Of a DNA stretch of 16,849 nucleotides, positions 7,208 to 14,669 are shown piece by piece; the first letter of the stretch is position 1, and each line of letters starts with the position of its first letter. Both the position numbers and the translations under genes were made by a program. Below the pieces are notes generated by a model. The model saw only the letters and a program-made list of their open reading frames with translations, was not told the origin of the DNA and did no database searches. This DNA is from Bacilli bacterium (GTDB taxonomy: Bacteria > Bacillota_I > Bacilli_A > RFN20 > CAG-826): contig JAILKX010000108.1 of NCBI GenBank assembly GCA_024693415.1, forward strand, positions 1 through 16,849, written 5' to 3'.

Positions 7208-8825
7208 TCTCAAAAAGGTCTGCGTCTCCCTCCTCGCGGCTTCCGCATTCATGCTCGTTAGCTGCGACACCGTCGAGGCCGGTCTCACCGACTCCGAGGA
7301 GAACGCAAAGATCCTCAATTACGATGGCGAGCTCACCAACAACAAGATGGGTGAGATCTACGATGCCCTCGTGACCGCCGGAAGCTCCAACTCCGAGCGT
7401 GTCCTCAACAACATCCTCAAGATCTATGCCGAAAAAATCTTCGGCGGCTTCTACGAACTCCGCGAAGCGGTCGCAGACGACACCGCCATGACGACCTTCC
7501 TCGCCAACAAGGCGCACCAGGAAGTCTACGGCACCGACGACAACGCCGCGGCCAAAGTCAAAGTCCAGTACAACCACTGGCTCGAAAGCATCAAGGAATC
7601 CTTCTGGGGTTATGTGAACAACTCGACCTACCAGGAGCGTTCCATGTTCTTCGAAGAGAAGTTCTACGACGCTCAGATCAACGAGCTCTACAGCCTCGGC
7701 TCCGTGACGACCTTCAAATCCTTCGAGTTGGACGCCATGAAAGACGAGGACGACGTCGCCTCCTTCTTCTCCCCCTACGATGGCACTGAGGGCTACCTCA
7801 CCACCTACAAGGACTACATCGAAAGGAACTTGCTCCCGAGCCTCTATCGCGATGCCCTCACCGAGCAGTACCTCATCGATAACAACCTCGGCTCCCTCGG
7901 CCGCAGCTATGCTAGGAAAGTCACCTACATCGCCCTCCCGGCCCTCGAGACCGACGCCGCTACGCAGAAATTGTTGAACGCGTATTGCGAGCGCGTGATC
8001 GAAGACGCCACCGTCGACGAGAAGTACAGCGACTTCCGCTACCTCAACGCCCTCTATAACGGCTATTGGGACTTCACCGACGCCACCTGGGAAACCCTCG
8101 CCGCCAAGATCTACAGCGATGCGGGCTTCGATGACACCGTCACCGATCCGAACGCCAAGGAAATCCCGGTTGAGACCGCCTACGGCAAACTCATCAAGGA
8201 CTATAACGAAGTCGAGGACAACCGTCACATGACCGGCACCTCCACCGACTTCACCGGCGGCAACAAGTACACCAAAGAAGTTGGCCTCGAGATCAAGACC
8301 CGCGAGATCAAAGCGACCTCCAAGGTCAAGGCCGGCTGGTTCACCTCCAGCGGACTGAGCGACCTCCCCTCCACCATCAAGAACCGCGTGTTCAAGATGT
8401 CGGTGGCCAACGAAGTCGACTCCCTCGAAGAAGGCAGCTTCGGCAAGTACGTCAACGGCAACTACTACATGGTTCCCGATGAATACTCCTCCGACATCAA
8501 GTATCCTTACGCAATCTTCGACCAAAGCTCCACCACCTCCTATCTCGTGAGGGTCGATGAAGCGGTCAAGGCGCCTAAGCTCGTCCTTGATAAAGAGACT
8601 GGCGTCCAGTCGTATCAGAACATGGTGGAAGGCACCAACGCCCGCCACACCAGGGACTTCGAGTATCAGTGGGACATCATCCACAACGTCGCCGAACTCC
8701 TCTCCTCGACCGACTCCTACAAGAAGGCGGCCAAGCAGACCTATGTCAAAGCGATGGCGCTCGAGTATCATGACCAAACCGTCTATGATTACTTCGTCTC
8801 GACGTTCCCCGATCTCTTCGACTGA
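7191..8825 (+). CDS. Secreted lipoprotein, probably a degenerate PrsA/parvulin-like chaperone
   Basis: 544 aa from the ATG at 7191, which follows AAAGGAGG and overlaps the previous gene by 17 nt in another frame. A long upstream extension in this frame is only a shadow of the neighbour. Signal peptide with lipobox LVSC (Cys25). No domain is obvious at first sight, but parvulin-like landmarks occur in order. These are a strand KVTYIALP (243-250) where HILV would be, a helix WETLAAKIYSDAGF (300-313), GWFTSSGLSDLPSTIKNRVF (382-401) resembling the GDLGWF half of PrsA, and a closing strand SYLVRVD (450-456). The active-site histidines are absent, and a catalytic isomerase is unlikely. Operon pairing with a PrsA-like protein suggests a shared role in export folding. 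The homology is inferred by eye, so an unrelated lipoprotein remains possible. Confidence 0.7.
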   Translation: MARTTNLKKVCVSLLAASAFMLVSCDTVEAGLTDSEENAKILNYDGELTNNKMGEIYDALVTAGSSNSERVLNNILKIYAEKIFGGFYELREAVADDTAMTTFLANKAHQEVYGTDDNAAAKVKVQYNHWLESIKESFWGYVNNSTYQERSMFFEEKFYDAQINELYSLGSVTTFKSFELDAMKDEDDVASFFSPYDGTEGYLTTYKDYIERNLLPSLYRDALTEQYLIDNNLGSLGRSYARKVTYIALPALETDAATQKLLNAYCERVIEDATVDEKYSDFRYLNALYNGYWDFTDATWETLAAKIYSDAGFDDTVTDPNAKEIPVETAYGKLIKDYNEVEDNRHMTGTSTDFTGGNKYTKEVGLEIKTREIKATSKVKAGWFTSSGLSDLPSTIKNRVFKMSVANEVDSLEEGSFGKYVNGNYYMVPDEYSSDIKYPYAIFDQSSTTSYLVRVDEAVKAPKLVLDKETGVQSYQNMVEGTNARHTRDFEYQWDIIHNVAELLSSTDSYKKAAKQTYVKAMALEYHDQTVYDYFVSTFPDLFD

Positions 8826-8844
8826 TCAAAACGCGCTATAATAT

Positions 8845-8868
8845 GGGCAGGAGAAATCCTGCCCTTTT
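8845..8868 (+). terminator. Rho-independent terminator after the lipoprotein genes
   Basis: Perfect 8-bp stem GGGCAGGA (8845-8852) and TCCTGCCC (8857-8864) closed by a GAAA tetraloop of the stable GNRA class, followed by TTTT and an A+T-rich stretch. It lies 20 nt after the second lipoprotein stop and just before the HIT gene, so some readthrough may feed hit. The short T-run suggests partial termination. Confidence 0.75.
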
Positions 8869-8894
8869 ATATTAATAAGGAGATACGCGCGCAC

Positions 8895-9308
8895 ATGAAA
8901 GACATCTTCTGCCGAATCATCGATGGGGAAATCCCCAGCAACATCATCTACGAGGACGACGACGTCATCGCGATCCTCGACATCTCGCAGGCGACCAGGG
9001 GCCACACCCTCGTCATCCCGAAGAAGCATTACGACAACTTCCTTTCCTGCCCGATGGACATCATGCATAAGGTCTATGACGTGGCCCAAAGGATCGGGCA
9101 GGCCGAGATGGCCGTGCTCGGCGCCAAAGGCGTCAACATCCTCACCAACGTCGGTGAGCCCGCCGGCCAAAGCGTCCCCCACTTCCACGTTCACGTCATC
9201 CCCCGCTACCTCGGCGGGGAAGGCGGATTCCAGATCACCATGGAGTCCCACGACGCCTCTTCGATCGATTTACCGCGCCTTGCGATGCAGATCAAAGAAG
9301 GCCTCTGA
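8895..9308 (+). CDS. HIT-family nucleotide hydrolase/transferase (HinT-like)
   Basis: 137 aa, cytoplasmic, normal length for a Bacillota Hit protein. N-terminal CRIIDGEIPS (6-15), VIAILDISQATRGHTLVIP at about 24-42, and the histidine triad HFHVHVIPR at 96-104, where the middle histidine (98) would be the nucleophile. Such proteins cleave AMP-X bonds such as adenosine phosphoramidates; the physiological substrate is unclear. The ATG at 8895 follows AAGGAG. It sits behind the lipoprotein terminator and could be expressed by readthrough; no convincing promoter of its own is seen. In Bacillus the hit gene also lies near prsA and yhaM. Confidence 0.93.
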   Translation: MKDIFCRIIDGEIPSNIIYEDDDVIAILDISQATRGHTLVIPKKHYDNFLSCPMDIMHKVYDVAQRIGQAEMAVLGAKGVNILTNVGEPAGQSVPHFHVHVIPRYLGGEGGFQITMESHDASSIDLPRLAMQIKEGL

Positions 9309-9322
9309 TAGAAGCCGAACAT

Positions 9323-9370
9323 AATGAAAATCGCGCCACGTCCCCCACGGATTGGCGCGATTTTCATTTT
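9323..9370. terminator. Bidirectional terminator between hit and yhaM
   Basis: A perfect 16-bp inverted repeat, AATGAAAATCGCGCCA (9323-9338) against TGGCGCGATTTTCATT (9353-9368), with a 14-nt loop that itself can pair CGT with ACG. A T-run follows on the plus strand and A-rich arms give U-rich 3' sides in both directions. It separates the convergent hit and yhaM transcription units. Confidence 0.88.
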
Positions 9371-9379
9371 TTGGCTTTG

Positions 9380-10423
9380 TTATTTCAGGTCGTCTTTCTC
9401 TTCTTCGACGCTCGTGCCAGCGACGTAGGCAGGCTTAGAGAAGGTCGGGAGATAGAAGTAACGGTCATCCATATTGAAGAGCTTCGCAGTGGATCCGCCC
9501 TTCTCGACATCCTTGAACGCCTTATCGAGGATCATCATCTTGGCATCGAGGTCATCGATCACGCCGATCACGAAGGATTCGCGGGTGACCGGCATAACCG
9601 GTGAGCCGAATTCGGGCTTGGAGTGATGCGACAGCACGATGTGCTCAAACACGACCGCGATCTCCTTTTTGCGGAACAGCGGATGGTTGATGGTCTGCTG
9701 CTCAAGCGGCAAGTCGTCGAAGGCGTACATGCCTAGCTCTTTCGCGACGGAACGAAGCTCTGCTTGGCCGATGGAGATGTGGCCAAGGAGTTTACCTTCG
9801 AGGGTGAACGAGGTGGCATTTGCGCCGCTTAGCTCGATCGTCTTGCCCATATCGTGGATGATGACGCCGCCGAGCACCACGTCGCGGTTAAGGCTCGGGT
9901 AGACGCGGCACACCTTCGCCGCCATATCGGCCATGGTCAAGGAGTGATAAAGGAGGCCGGAGACGTAGTCATGGTGATTTCTGACGGCCGCCGGATAGGT
10001 GAGGTATTTGTCGCCGAAGCGCTTCACCATCGCCTCGACGAGGGCTTTGATGTCGGGATCTTCGATCGAGTCGATGTAGATGCGGAGCTTTTCCTTCATC
10101 GTCTCAATAGAGACAGGGGCGCTGGAAACGAAGCGGGTCCAGTCGATGTTGTCCTGCGGAATCGAGGTGACGCTGAAGATTTTGAGTTGGAGCTGCGTCT
10201 TGTACCGGTTCACTGCCCCGCTGATCTGCACGATGAGCCCTTTGGCGAGGATTTCCTCATCCCCTGGGGCATAATCCCATTTCTTTCCTTCGATCGTCCC
10301 CGTGGCGTCTTGCAGCGTCACGTTCATGTAGCCAGCACCGTTGGCGGTCACGCCTTTCTTGCTGTCGACGATCAGGAATTGTTCGTCGACCCGGCATCCG
10401 TCGGTGAATTCATTGATAAGCAT
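9380..10423 (-). CDS. yhaM: YhaM-type 3'-5' exoribonuclease (OB-fold plus HD domain)
   Basis: 347 aa. YhaM trims RNA 3' ends in the cytoplasm of Bacillota, leaving processed termini near terminators. An N-terminal OB-fold nucleic-acid module spans about 1-90 (YMNVTLQDATGTIEGKKWDY at 32-51). An HD phosphohydrolase domain then follows: GLLYHSLTMA (156-165, His160), GGVIIHDMGK (185-194, His-Asp 190-191), GKLLGHISIG (210-219), LSHHSKPEFGSP (264-275) and IDDLDAK (289-295). These are the expected metal-binding positions. The ATG at 10423 is 2 nt after the recX stop and follows GGAGG ten bases upstream within recX. Last gene of a four-gene operon, ending at the shared terminator. A diverged C-terminal tail is acidic. 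Confidence 0.94.
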   Translation of the reverse strand: MLINEFTDGCRVDEQFLIVDSKKGVTANGAGYMNVTLQDATGTIEGKKWDYAPGDEEILAKGLIVQISGAVNRYKTQLQLKIFSVTSIPQDNIDWTRFVSSAPVSIETMKEKLRIYIDSIEDPDIKALVEAMVKRFGDKYLTYPAAVRNHHDYVSGLLYHSLTMADMAAKVCRVYPSLNRDVVLGGVIIHDMGKTIELSGANATSFTLEGKLLGHISIGQAELRSVAKELGMYAFDDLPLEQQTINHPLFRKKEIAVVFEHIVLSHHSKPEFGSPVMPVTRESFVIGVIDDLDAKMMILDKAFKDVEKGGSTAKLFNMDDRYFYLPTFSKPAYVAGTSVEEEKDDLK

Positions 10424-10425
10424 AT

Positions 10426-11226
10426 TCAGATATCCTCCAATACATTGTTGATGTCGTCATAGTCGTAGCCCTTCCTCGCCAAGCAGGCGAAGAGGTGGGA
10501 GCGAAGGGCATAGCCCTCGTATTTCCTTTCGTATTTCGCCAAGGCGGCTTGCAGGTCCTTCTTGAGCTTTGCGCGGTCATCCCTTTCGGAATTCTCCTCG
10601 TAGCCCTTACCGATTGCGTATTCGATCGCTTCGGGGTCGAATCCCTTATCGCGAAGGGCGATTTTGCACTGCTGCAATTTGCGGTTATTCGGCAGCCTTG
10701 CGTAGCGCGTATTCAGCGAATCCATCCAGGACAGTGCATTGTTTTTCTCGGTTTTGGATGGAAAATCGAGCTTGTTCATGATCTCTTCGGAGACGCCGCG
10801 GTCCTTGAGTTTGCGCAAGATCAGGTTCCGACCTTCCTTCTTGTAGGAGCTGAGCTCTTCCGCATAGTCTAAGGCGAATTGCTTATCGTCAAGCAAGCCG
10901 TTTTTCTTCAAACGCGCGATGATCTTGTTGCGCGCCTCAAGCGTCGTGCCCATAGATTTCAGCTTCTCGCAGACCTCCATCTCGGTTCGGGGATGCGAGG
11001 ATATCATCGAAATCGCTTTGGAATAGGCGTCGTCTTGGGCGACGTATTCCTTGATCCGCTTCAATTCCGCGGGGGACATGACCTTGTTTTCGTAGATTCG
11101 GAACTCGGTGTAGGCGTCAGGAGAACACTCGATGACCTCCTTGTTCGATAAGGTGATCTGGATGCGGCTCTTCTTGATCTCCACCGAGACGACGGAGATC
11201 TCTTTACCACCTTTGCCTGCAGACAT
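10426..11226 (-). CDS. recX: RecX family regulator of RecA
   Basis: 266 aa, length as in Bacillus RecX. RecX binds and modulates RecA filaments in the cytoplasm. It is an all-helical repeat protein: after a beta-rich N-terminal piece (about 10-45) come three-helix units, for example SHPRTEMEVCEKLKSMG (77-93), then KNGLLDDKQFALDYAEEL (107-124, a hallmark of the family) and a matching repeat RKLKDRGVSEEIMNKL. The C-terminal pattern LARKGYDYDDINNVLEDI is also typical. The ATG at 11226 follows GAGGTG and overlaps the glycosyltransferase end by 23 nt. recA itself is not in the window, so the link to its neighbours is operonic only. Confidence 0.88.
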   Translation of the reverse strand: MSAGKGGKEISVVSVEIKKSRIQITLSNKEVIECSPDAYTEFRIYENKVMSPAELKRIKEYVAQDDAYSKAISMISSHPRTEMEVCEKLKSMGTTLEARNKIIARLKKNGLLDDKQFALDYAEELSSYKKEGRNLILRKLKDRGVSEEIMNKLDFPSKTEKNNALSWMDSLNTRYARLPNNRKLQQCKIALRDKGFDPEAIEYAIGKGYEENSERDDRAKLKKDLQAALAKYERKYEGYALRSHLFACLARKGYDYDDINNVLEDI

Positions 11227-12379
11227 TGCTGTACACCTCGTGAGCTTGTTTGTAGAACGTATCCATCGAATAGGTTTCGGCCGCTTGGACGCCGGCCTTC
11301 GTTATGGCTTTCCTTTCCTCGTCGGAAAGATCGACCACGTGCTTCAATTTCTGCACCAAATCGTCCTCGCTTAGGAAGAAGAACCCATTTTCGCCATCGC
11401 GGATCGTTCCGCTTAGGTTATCGTCGAAGCGGGCTAGGACCACTAAAGAGGAGGCCATGGCTTCCATGAAGGTCAAGCCTTGGGTCTCGGTGATGGAAGC
11501 CGAGGCAAAGCAATCGGCGATATGGTAGAAATTCTGCGTCTCGTCGGGAGCGCATTTTCCAGTGAAGATGACATGATCTTCAATGCCGAGCTGTTTGGCC
11601 AGAGCCTTAAGGTCATCTTCCGCAGGGCCAAGTCCCGTGATCACGAATTTGGTGTTCCTCTTCGGATTGGTTTCAAGATACTTCTTGTATCCGTTGAGGA
11701 TCATGTCAATCGACTTTTCCTTCGCGATGCGGCCAAGGGACAAGATGACGTAGTCGTCAGGGGCGATTCCCCACTTCTTTTTGATGGCATCCACGGCAGA
11801 CGTGTCTTTGTTTTCGATGGAAAACCGCTTCACGTCGATACCCGTTGGGATGATGTGGATCGGGCCGTCAATGCCGATGGAGCGAAGATAATCCTTAATC
11901 TTTCCGCTCGGGGCGATGAAGGCATCGTAGCTGTGGGATTTGCCGCGGTAGAAGAATCGGACCACATGGCGGGCGACGCGGTCGAAATGCCCGCGCGTCA
12001 CATAATAGGCATAATCCTCGATCATCGTGTGGAATGTATAGATTTTGCCGATGCCGAGGCGCGATGCCATGATGGAGCCGAACATCCCGACGCCGACGTC
12101 GGTCTGGCAGTGGACGATATCGGGGCGGAAGGCCGTGATGATCTTGGCGGCCTTCGAGTTGAAGAAGCTGCTGACGCGGTAGCCGTATAGGGCCTTCAGC
12201 TCAAAGCCGGGCATGCGCAAAACATTGTTTTCATAAGACAGGGTCTTGGTGAATGGATTGGTCGTTACCACGAGGACCTCATCGCCGTGCTCCCTGAAAG
12301 TCTTGGCGAGGTTATAGGAGGACGTGGCGACGCCATTGATCTCCGGCGGATATGTATCGGTGAACAGGGCAACTCTCAT
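11204..12379 (-). CDS. GT4 glycosyltransferase, probably membrane glycolipid synthase
   Basis: 391 aa from ATG 12379, which forms an ATGA overlap with the stop of the membrane protein gene upstream. A start six codons earlier (12397) is possible but the family begins at MRVALFTDTYPPEINGVATS. GT-B fold, family GT4: N-terminal donor/acceptor half to about 180, IPTGIDVKRF at 177-186, SLGRIAKEKSID at 214-225, and the EX7E motif ETQGLTFME at 298-306. The closest family type by eye is the diacylglycerol alpha-glucosyltransferase group that makes membrane glycolipids in Bacilli and Acholeplasma, using UDP-glucose. The exact sugar and acceptor are inferred, not shown. It would act at the inner face of the membrane. 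Coupling to the polytopic membrane protein upstream supports a lipid role. Confidence 0.85.
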   Translation of the reverse strand: MRVALFTDTYPPEINGVATSSYNLAKTFREHGDEVLVVTTNPFTKTLSYENNVLRMPGFELKALYGYRVSSFFNSKAAKIITAFRPDIVHCQTDVGVGMFGSIMASRLGIGKIYTFHTMIEDYAYYVTRGHFDRVARHVVRFFYRGKSHSYDAFIAPSGKIKDYLRSIGIDGPIHIIPTGIDVKRFSIENKDTSAVDAIKKKWGIAPDDYVILSLGRIAKEKSIDMILNGYKKYLETNPKRNTKFVITGLGPAEDDLKALAKQLGIEDHVIFTGKCAPDETQNFYHIADCFASASITETQGLTFMEAMASSLVVLARFDDNLSGTIRDGENGFFFLSEDDLVQKLKHVVDLSDEERKAITKAGVQAAETYSMDTFYKQAHEVYSNVCRQRW

Positions 12380-13836
12380 AGATCCCAATTCTCCCATCCG
12401 GAGTCCTCTGACTTCTTTTTCTTCTTGACCCTCTTCTCTTTTTTGGGCTTCTGCTGTTTCTCGTCGACTTTGATGCGCGCGTGCATGGATGTCTCGGTCA
12501 TGCTCTTTTCCGGCATCTCATCGCTGGGCAAGCTGAAATTCAGCTGCACGCCCTCATCGTTTTTGTCTTTCTTCGGGCGGAGGAAGGAAGTTGTTTCGAT
12601 TAACTTGCGGCGCAATTCCTTGCGCGACATCTGACGGGTTTCGTACATCGTATCGGCCGAGCGCTTACGTTCATCGAACGTAGCAAGCTGCAGGTCGACG
12701 AAGGTCTGGCGGTTGACGTAACCGACGTTCTCCCTGAGGCCGCGAGAACGATACAGGGCCGCCACGAAGCCCGAAACGACGAGCATCAGGTGGAAGGTCG
12801 CGAACCTCCAAAGGATCTGGGTAGCGGAAATGATGTCGGTTTTGCCTTCGAAGAAGTTGAAGAAGAGGTAGTAATAGAAAAGTTCGGATACGCCGGCGGC
12901 GCCAGGGATCGGGATAAGCCCCGTGACCATTTGATGGAACGAGGATAAGAATGCTGCGTCGAAGAGCAATTTGACATTGAACTGCGCGCCTTCGCCAAAG
13001 GCGGTCAAAGACAATCCAGCGAGGTACGGTATGCAATTTCGCATGAAAATCAGCAACAGGAACATGATGATCTGCAATATCACAACCGGCACGTTGGCCT
13101 GCAATCGCCGCAACTCGATCTTGAAGTTCTCTACCTGCACGCGCAGGTTCTCGCGCGTCTTATCGGGGCGCTTGATGATATGGATCTTCCCCAAGAAACC
13201 GATGACGTAGCGCAAAATGAAGTTATGGATATGGTGGCTGTAGCTCATGACGAAGAGCAAGGCGATGACCGAAAGGTTCAGCAAGAAGCCCGCGATGATG
13301 AGCGGAAGCATCGGCAAAGTGAGCGTCGAGCCGTCGTTCATCGCGATATCGATGTTCTTAATCGACATGATCTGGTTCCATTCGACTGCATAGGCCACGA
13401 CATCGAACAAGATCAAAGCGGTTTGATAAAGGATAAACCACATGACCATGATTGAGGCGGCGTTGCTGACCTGAATGCCTTGGGATTTCAGGGTGTAAAC
13501 CTGCATGACCTGCCCACCGCTTGCGCCCGGGGTGACATCGGAATAGAACTGGCCGACGAACGTTGTGGCGATGCCTTGGTGGAATTTATATTGTCTGGTG
13601 TATAGGCGGCAGAAAATGAAAATGATGGTGCCGTCCACCACATAAGAACCCCCGACGACGGAGAACATGATCAGAATGTAACGCCAATCGGCTTTGCTGA
13701 ACGCGGAAAGGACGTTGTTGAAGTTATCACCCCACAACGAGATCGCCAACGAGACTCCGGTAGCGACCAAGACGATGAGAATATAGAAGATATATTTTAT
13801 CGTCCCGTTCTTTTTCTTTGCGTTTTTCTCAGCCAT
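12376..13836 (-). CDS. UPF0104/lysylphosphatidylglycerol-synthase-type integral membrane protein with charged tail
   Basis: 486 aa from ATG 13836. A start nine codons earlier (13863) is also open, and neither has a clear Shine-Dalgarno. Basic N-terminus, then hydrophobic segments near 13-35, 52-77, 125-150, 174-198, 249-275 and 340-362. Family landmarks are FVGQFYSDVTPGASGGQVMQ (93-112) and IPIPGAAGVSE (308-318), typical of the flippase-like domain of MprF and relatives; the aminoacyl-transferase domain of MprF is absent. From about 363 a 124-residue hydrophilic tail follows, ending in a lysine-rich stretch (about 460-475) and the tryptophan motif GWENWDL. First gene of the operon with the GT4, recX and yhaM. 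It probably handles glycolipid or phospholipid translocation; the substrate is unknown. Confidence 0.85.
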   Translation of the reverse strand: MAEKNAKKKNGTIKYIFYILIVLVATGVSLAISLWGDNFNNVLSAFSKADWRYILIMFSVVGGSYVVDGTIIFIFCRLYTRQYKFHQGIATTFVGQFYSDVTPGASGGQVMQVYTLKSQGIQVSNAASIMVMWFILYQTALILFDVVAYAVEWNQIMSIKNIDIAMNDGSTLTLPMLPLIIAGFLLNLSVIALLFVMSYSHHIHNFILRYVIGFLGKIHIIKRPDKTRENLRVQVENFKIELRRLQANVPVVILQIIMFLLLIFMRNCIPYLAGLSLTAFGEGAQFNVKLLFDAAFLSSFHQMVTGLIPIPGAAGVSELFYYYLFFNFFEGKTDIISATQILWRFATFHLMLVVSGFVAALYRSRGLRENVGYVNRQTFVDLQLATFDERKRSADTMYETRQMSRKELRRKLIETTSFLRPKKDKNDEGVQLNFSLPSDEMPEKSMTETSMHARIKVDEKQQKPKKEKRVKKKKKSEDSGWENWDL

Positions 13837-14002
13837 ATGCGCGACATGGTAATAATAAACCATGTCGGCATTGATTGGAACGCGATTTCACGCACGCGCA
13901 TTAGCGTCATAAGGCTTGGGGGCGGGAACAAAATGAGCCATTTGCAAAGAAAAGGGTAAACAAAAGGCGACAATCACAATAAAATGTTTGCAGTAGAATC
14001 CC
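13837..14002. other. Divergent intergenic region, little recognisable
   Basis: 166 bases between the membrane protein gene (minus) and the 201-aa protein gene (plus). I see A-rich tracts, a possible plus-strand promoter (separate entry) and minus-strand TATTAT at 13852-13857 without a convincing -35. No RNA gene or strong hairpin is evident. Confidence 0.4.
13957..13985 (+). promoter_or_regulatory. Possible promoter of the 201-aa protein gene
   Basis: -35 TAAACA (13957-13962) and -10 TAAAAT (13980-13985) separated by 17 bases. The predicted transcript would start only about 11 nt before the ATG at 14003, leaving no room for a ribosome site, in agreement with the lack of one. Weak prediction. 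Confidence 0.35.
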
Positions 14003-14608
14003 ATGATACGGAAAAACTATTATTACATTCAGCTGAAGCCAACGATTGAGAAGGTTTTAACAGCCCACACCGACCGCAAAACAGCTCGGCAAATACTTCG
14101 TAAGAGCCCGCATGTTTACCGCGCGCTTCGTGAGATCGGACCCGATGTCGGAAAGAAAAACCCCTTGGCGAGGCATATTGATTTTGCGTTGACGTTTTTA
14201 GCAATTTATTTGGCCCATGACAAAAGGATTGCGCCCGAAATACTTGGCGAGGCAATGCTATCGATAGCCAACAACCAAGCGACAAAGCTCTCCAAGCATG
14301 ATATCCGCACCGCTGAAGGCAAAGAGGATTTCGAAAAGAGACTGAATCAAATGGCGTCGTGGCAGGACGAAGGACACAAGGCAGAATTCCCAGGCGACTA
14401 CATCCTTAGTGTTCAGCAAACGGATGGTTCATATATCATCAACGTCGAGCGCAATGCAGCAGAAAAGATCATCGTTAAATCGGGCGGCAAGAAATTGCTC
14501 CCCCAATTTGATGCCTTCGACAAGAGGATCATAGAATTGGCCGGCGGGGATTTAGATATTCAGCGATCCGGGCCAGCAACCAAATACACCATCACTCCCA
14601 AGAAATAA
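14003..14608 (+). CDS. Unassigned 201-aa protein
   Basis: I do not recognise this protein with confidence. The ATG at 14003 is the first possible start because a TAG stop lies three codons upstream; no Shine-Dalgarno is visible. No signal peptide and no strong membrane segment, though HIDFALTFLAIYLAHDKR (58-75) is moderately hydrophobic. The N-terminal half (1-95) looks helical and basic (RKTARQILRKSPHVYRALR from about 25). The C-terminal half (about 120-201) looks like beta strands, with LPQFDAFDKRIIEL near 166-179. A faint overall resemblance to the L-2-amino-thiazoline-4-carboxylate hydrolase-like group (helical N-half, mixed C-half) was noted, but the cysteines expected there are missing. 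Codon use is less C-ending than the neighbours, which hints at accessory origin. It ends in its own terminator and faces a TetR gene. Confidence 0.72.
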   Translation: MIRKNYYYIQLKPTIEKVLTAHTDRKTARQILRKSPHVYRALREIGPDVGKKNPLARHIDFALTFLAIYLAHDKRIAPEILGEAMLSIANNQATKLSKHDIRTAEGKEDFEKRLNQMASWQDEGHKAEFPGDYILSVQQTDGSYIINVERNAAEKIIVKSGGKKLLPQFDAFDKRIIELAGGDLDIQRSGPATKYTITPKK

Positions 14609-14635
14609 AAGCGCGCCGGAATCGACGCGTTTTTT
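14607..14635. terminator. Bidirectional terminator between the 201-aa gene and tetR
   Basis: Stem AAAAGCGCG (14607-14615) against CGCGTTTTT (14626-14634) with one G-T wobble and a 10-nt loop, ending in a six-T run. Begins inside the stop codon of the upstream gene. The A-rich left arm gives a U-rich 3' side for the convergent TetR transcript too. Confidence 0.75.
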
Positions 14636-14669
14636 GATTCAAATACTTAGGTTTTGCGGAAAGTTTCAA

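Noticed and set aside
7104..8777. A 557-codon open frame antisense to the second lipoprotein gene (and similar long antisense frames at 4958-6190, 6209-7318 and 378-1235)
   Set aside because: The real genes strongly favour codons ending in C, which removes stops from the opposite frames. The antisense products are low-complexity, rich in V, G, D and E, with no domain or ribosome site.
8837..8842. Perfect TATAAT as a hit promoter
   Set aside because: No acceptable -35 hexamer at 16-18 bases upstream, and the start would fall inside the terminator hairpin. It may be chance.
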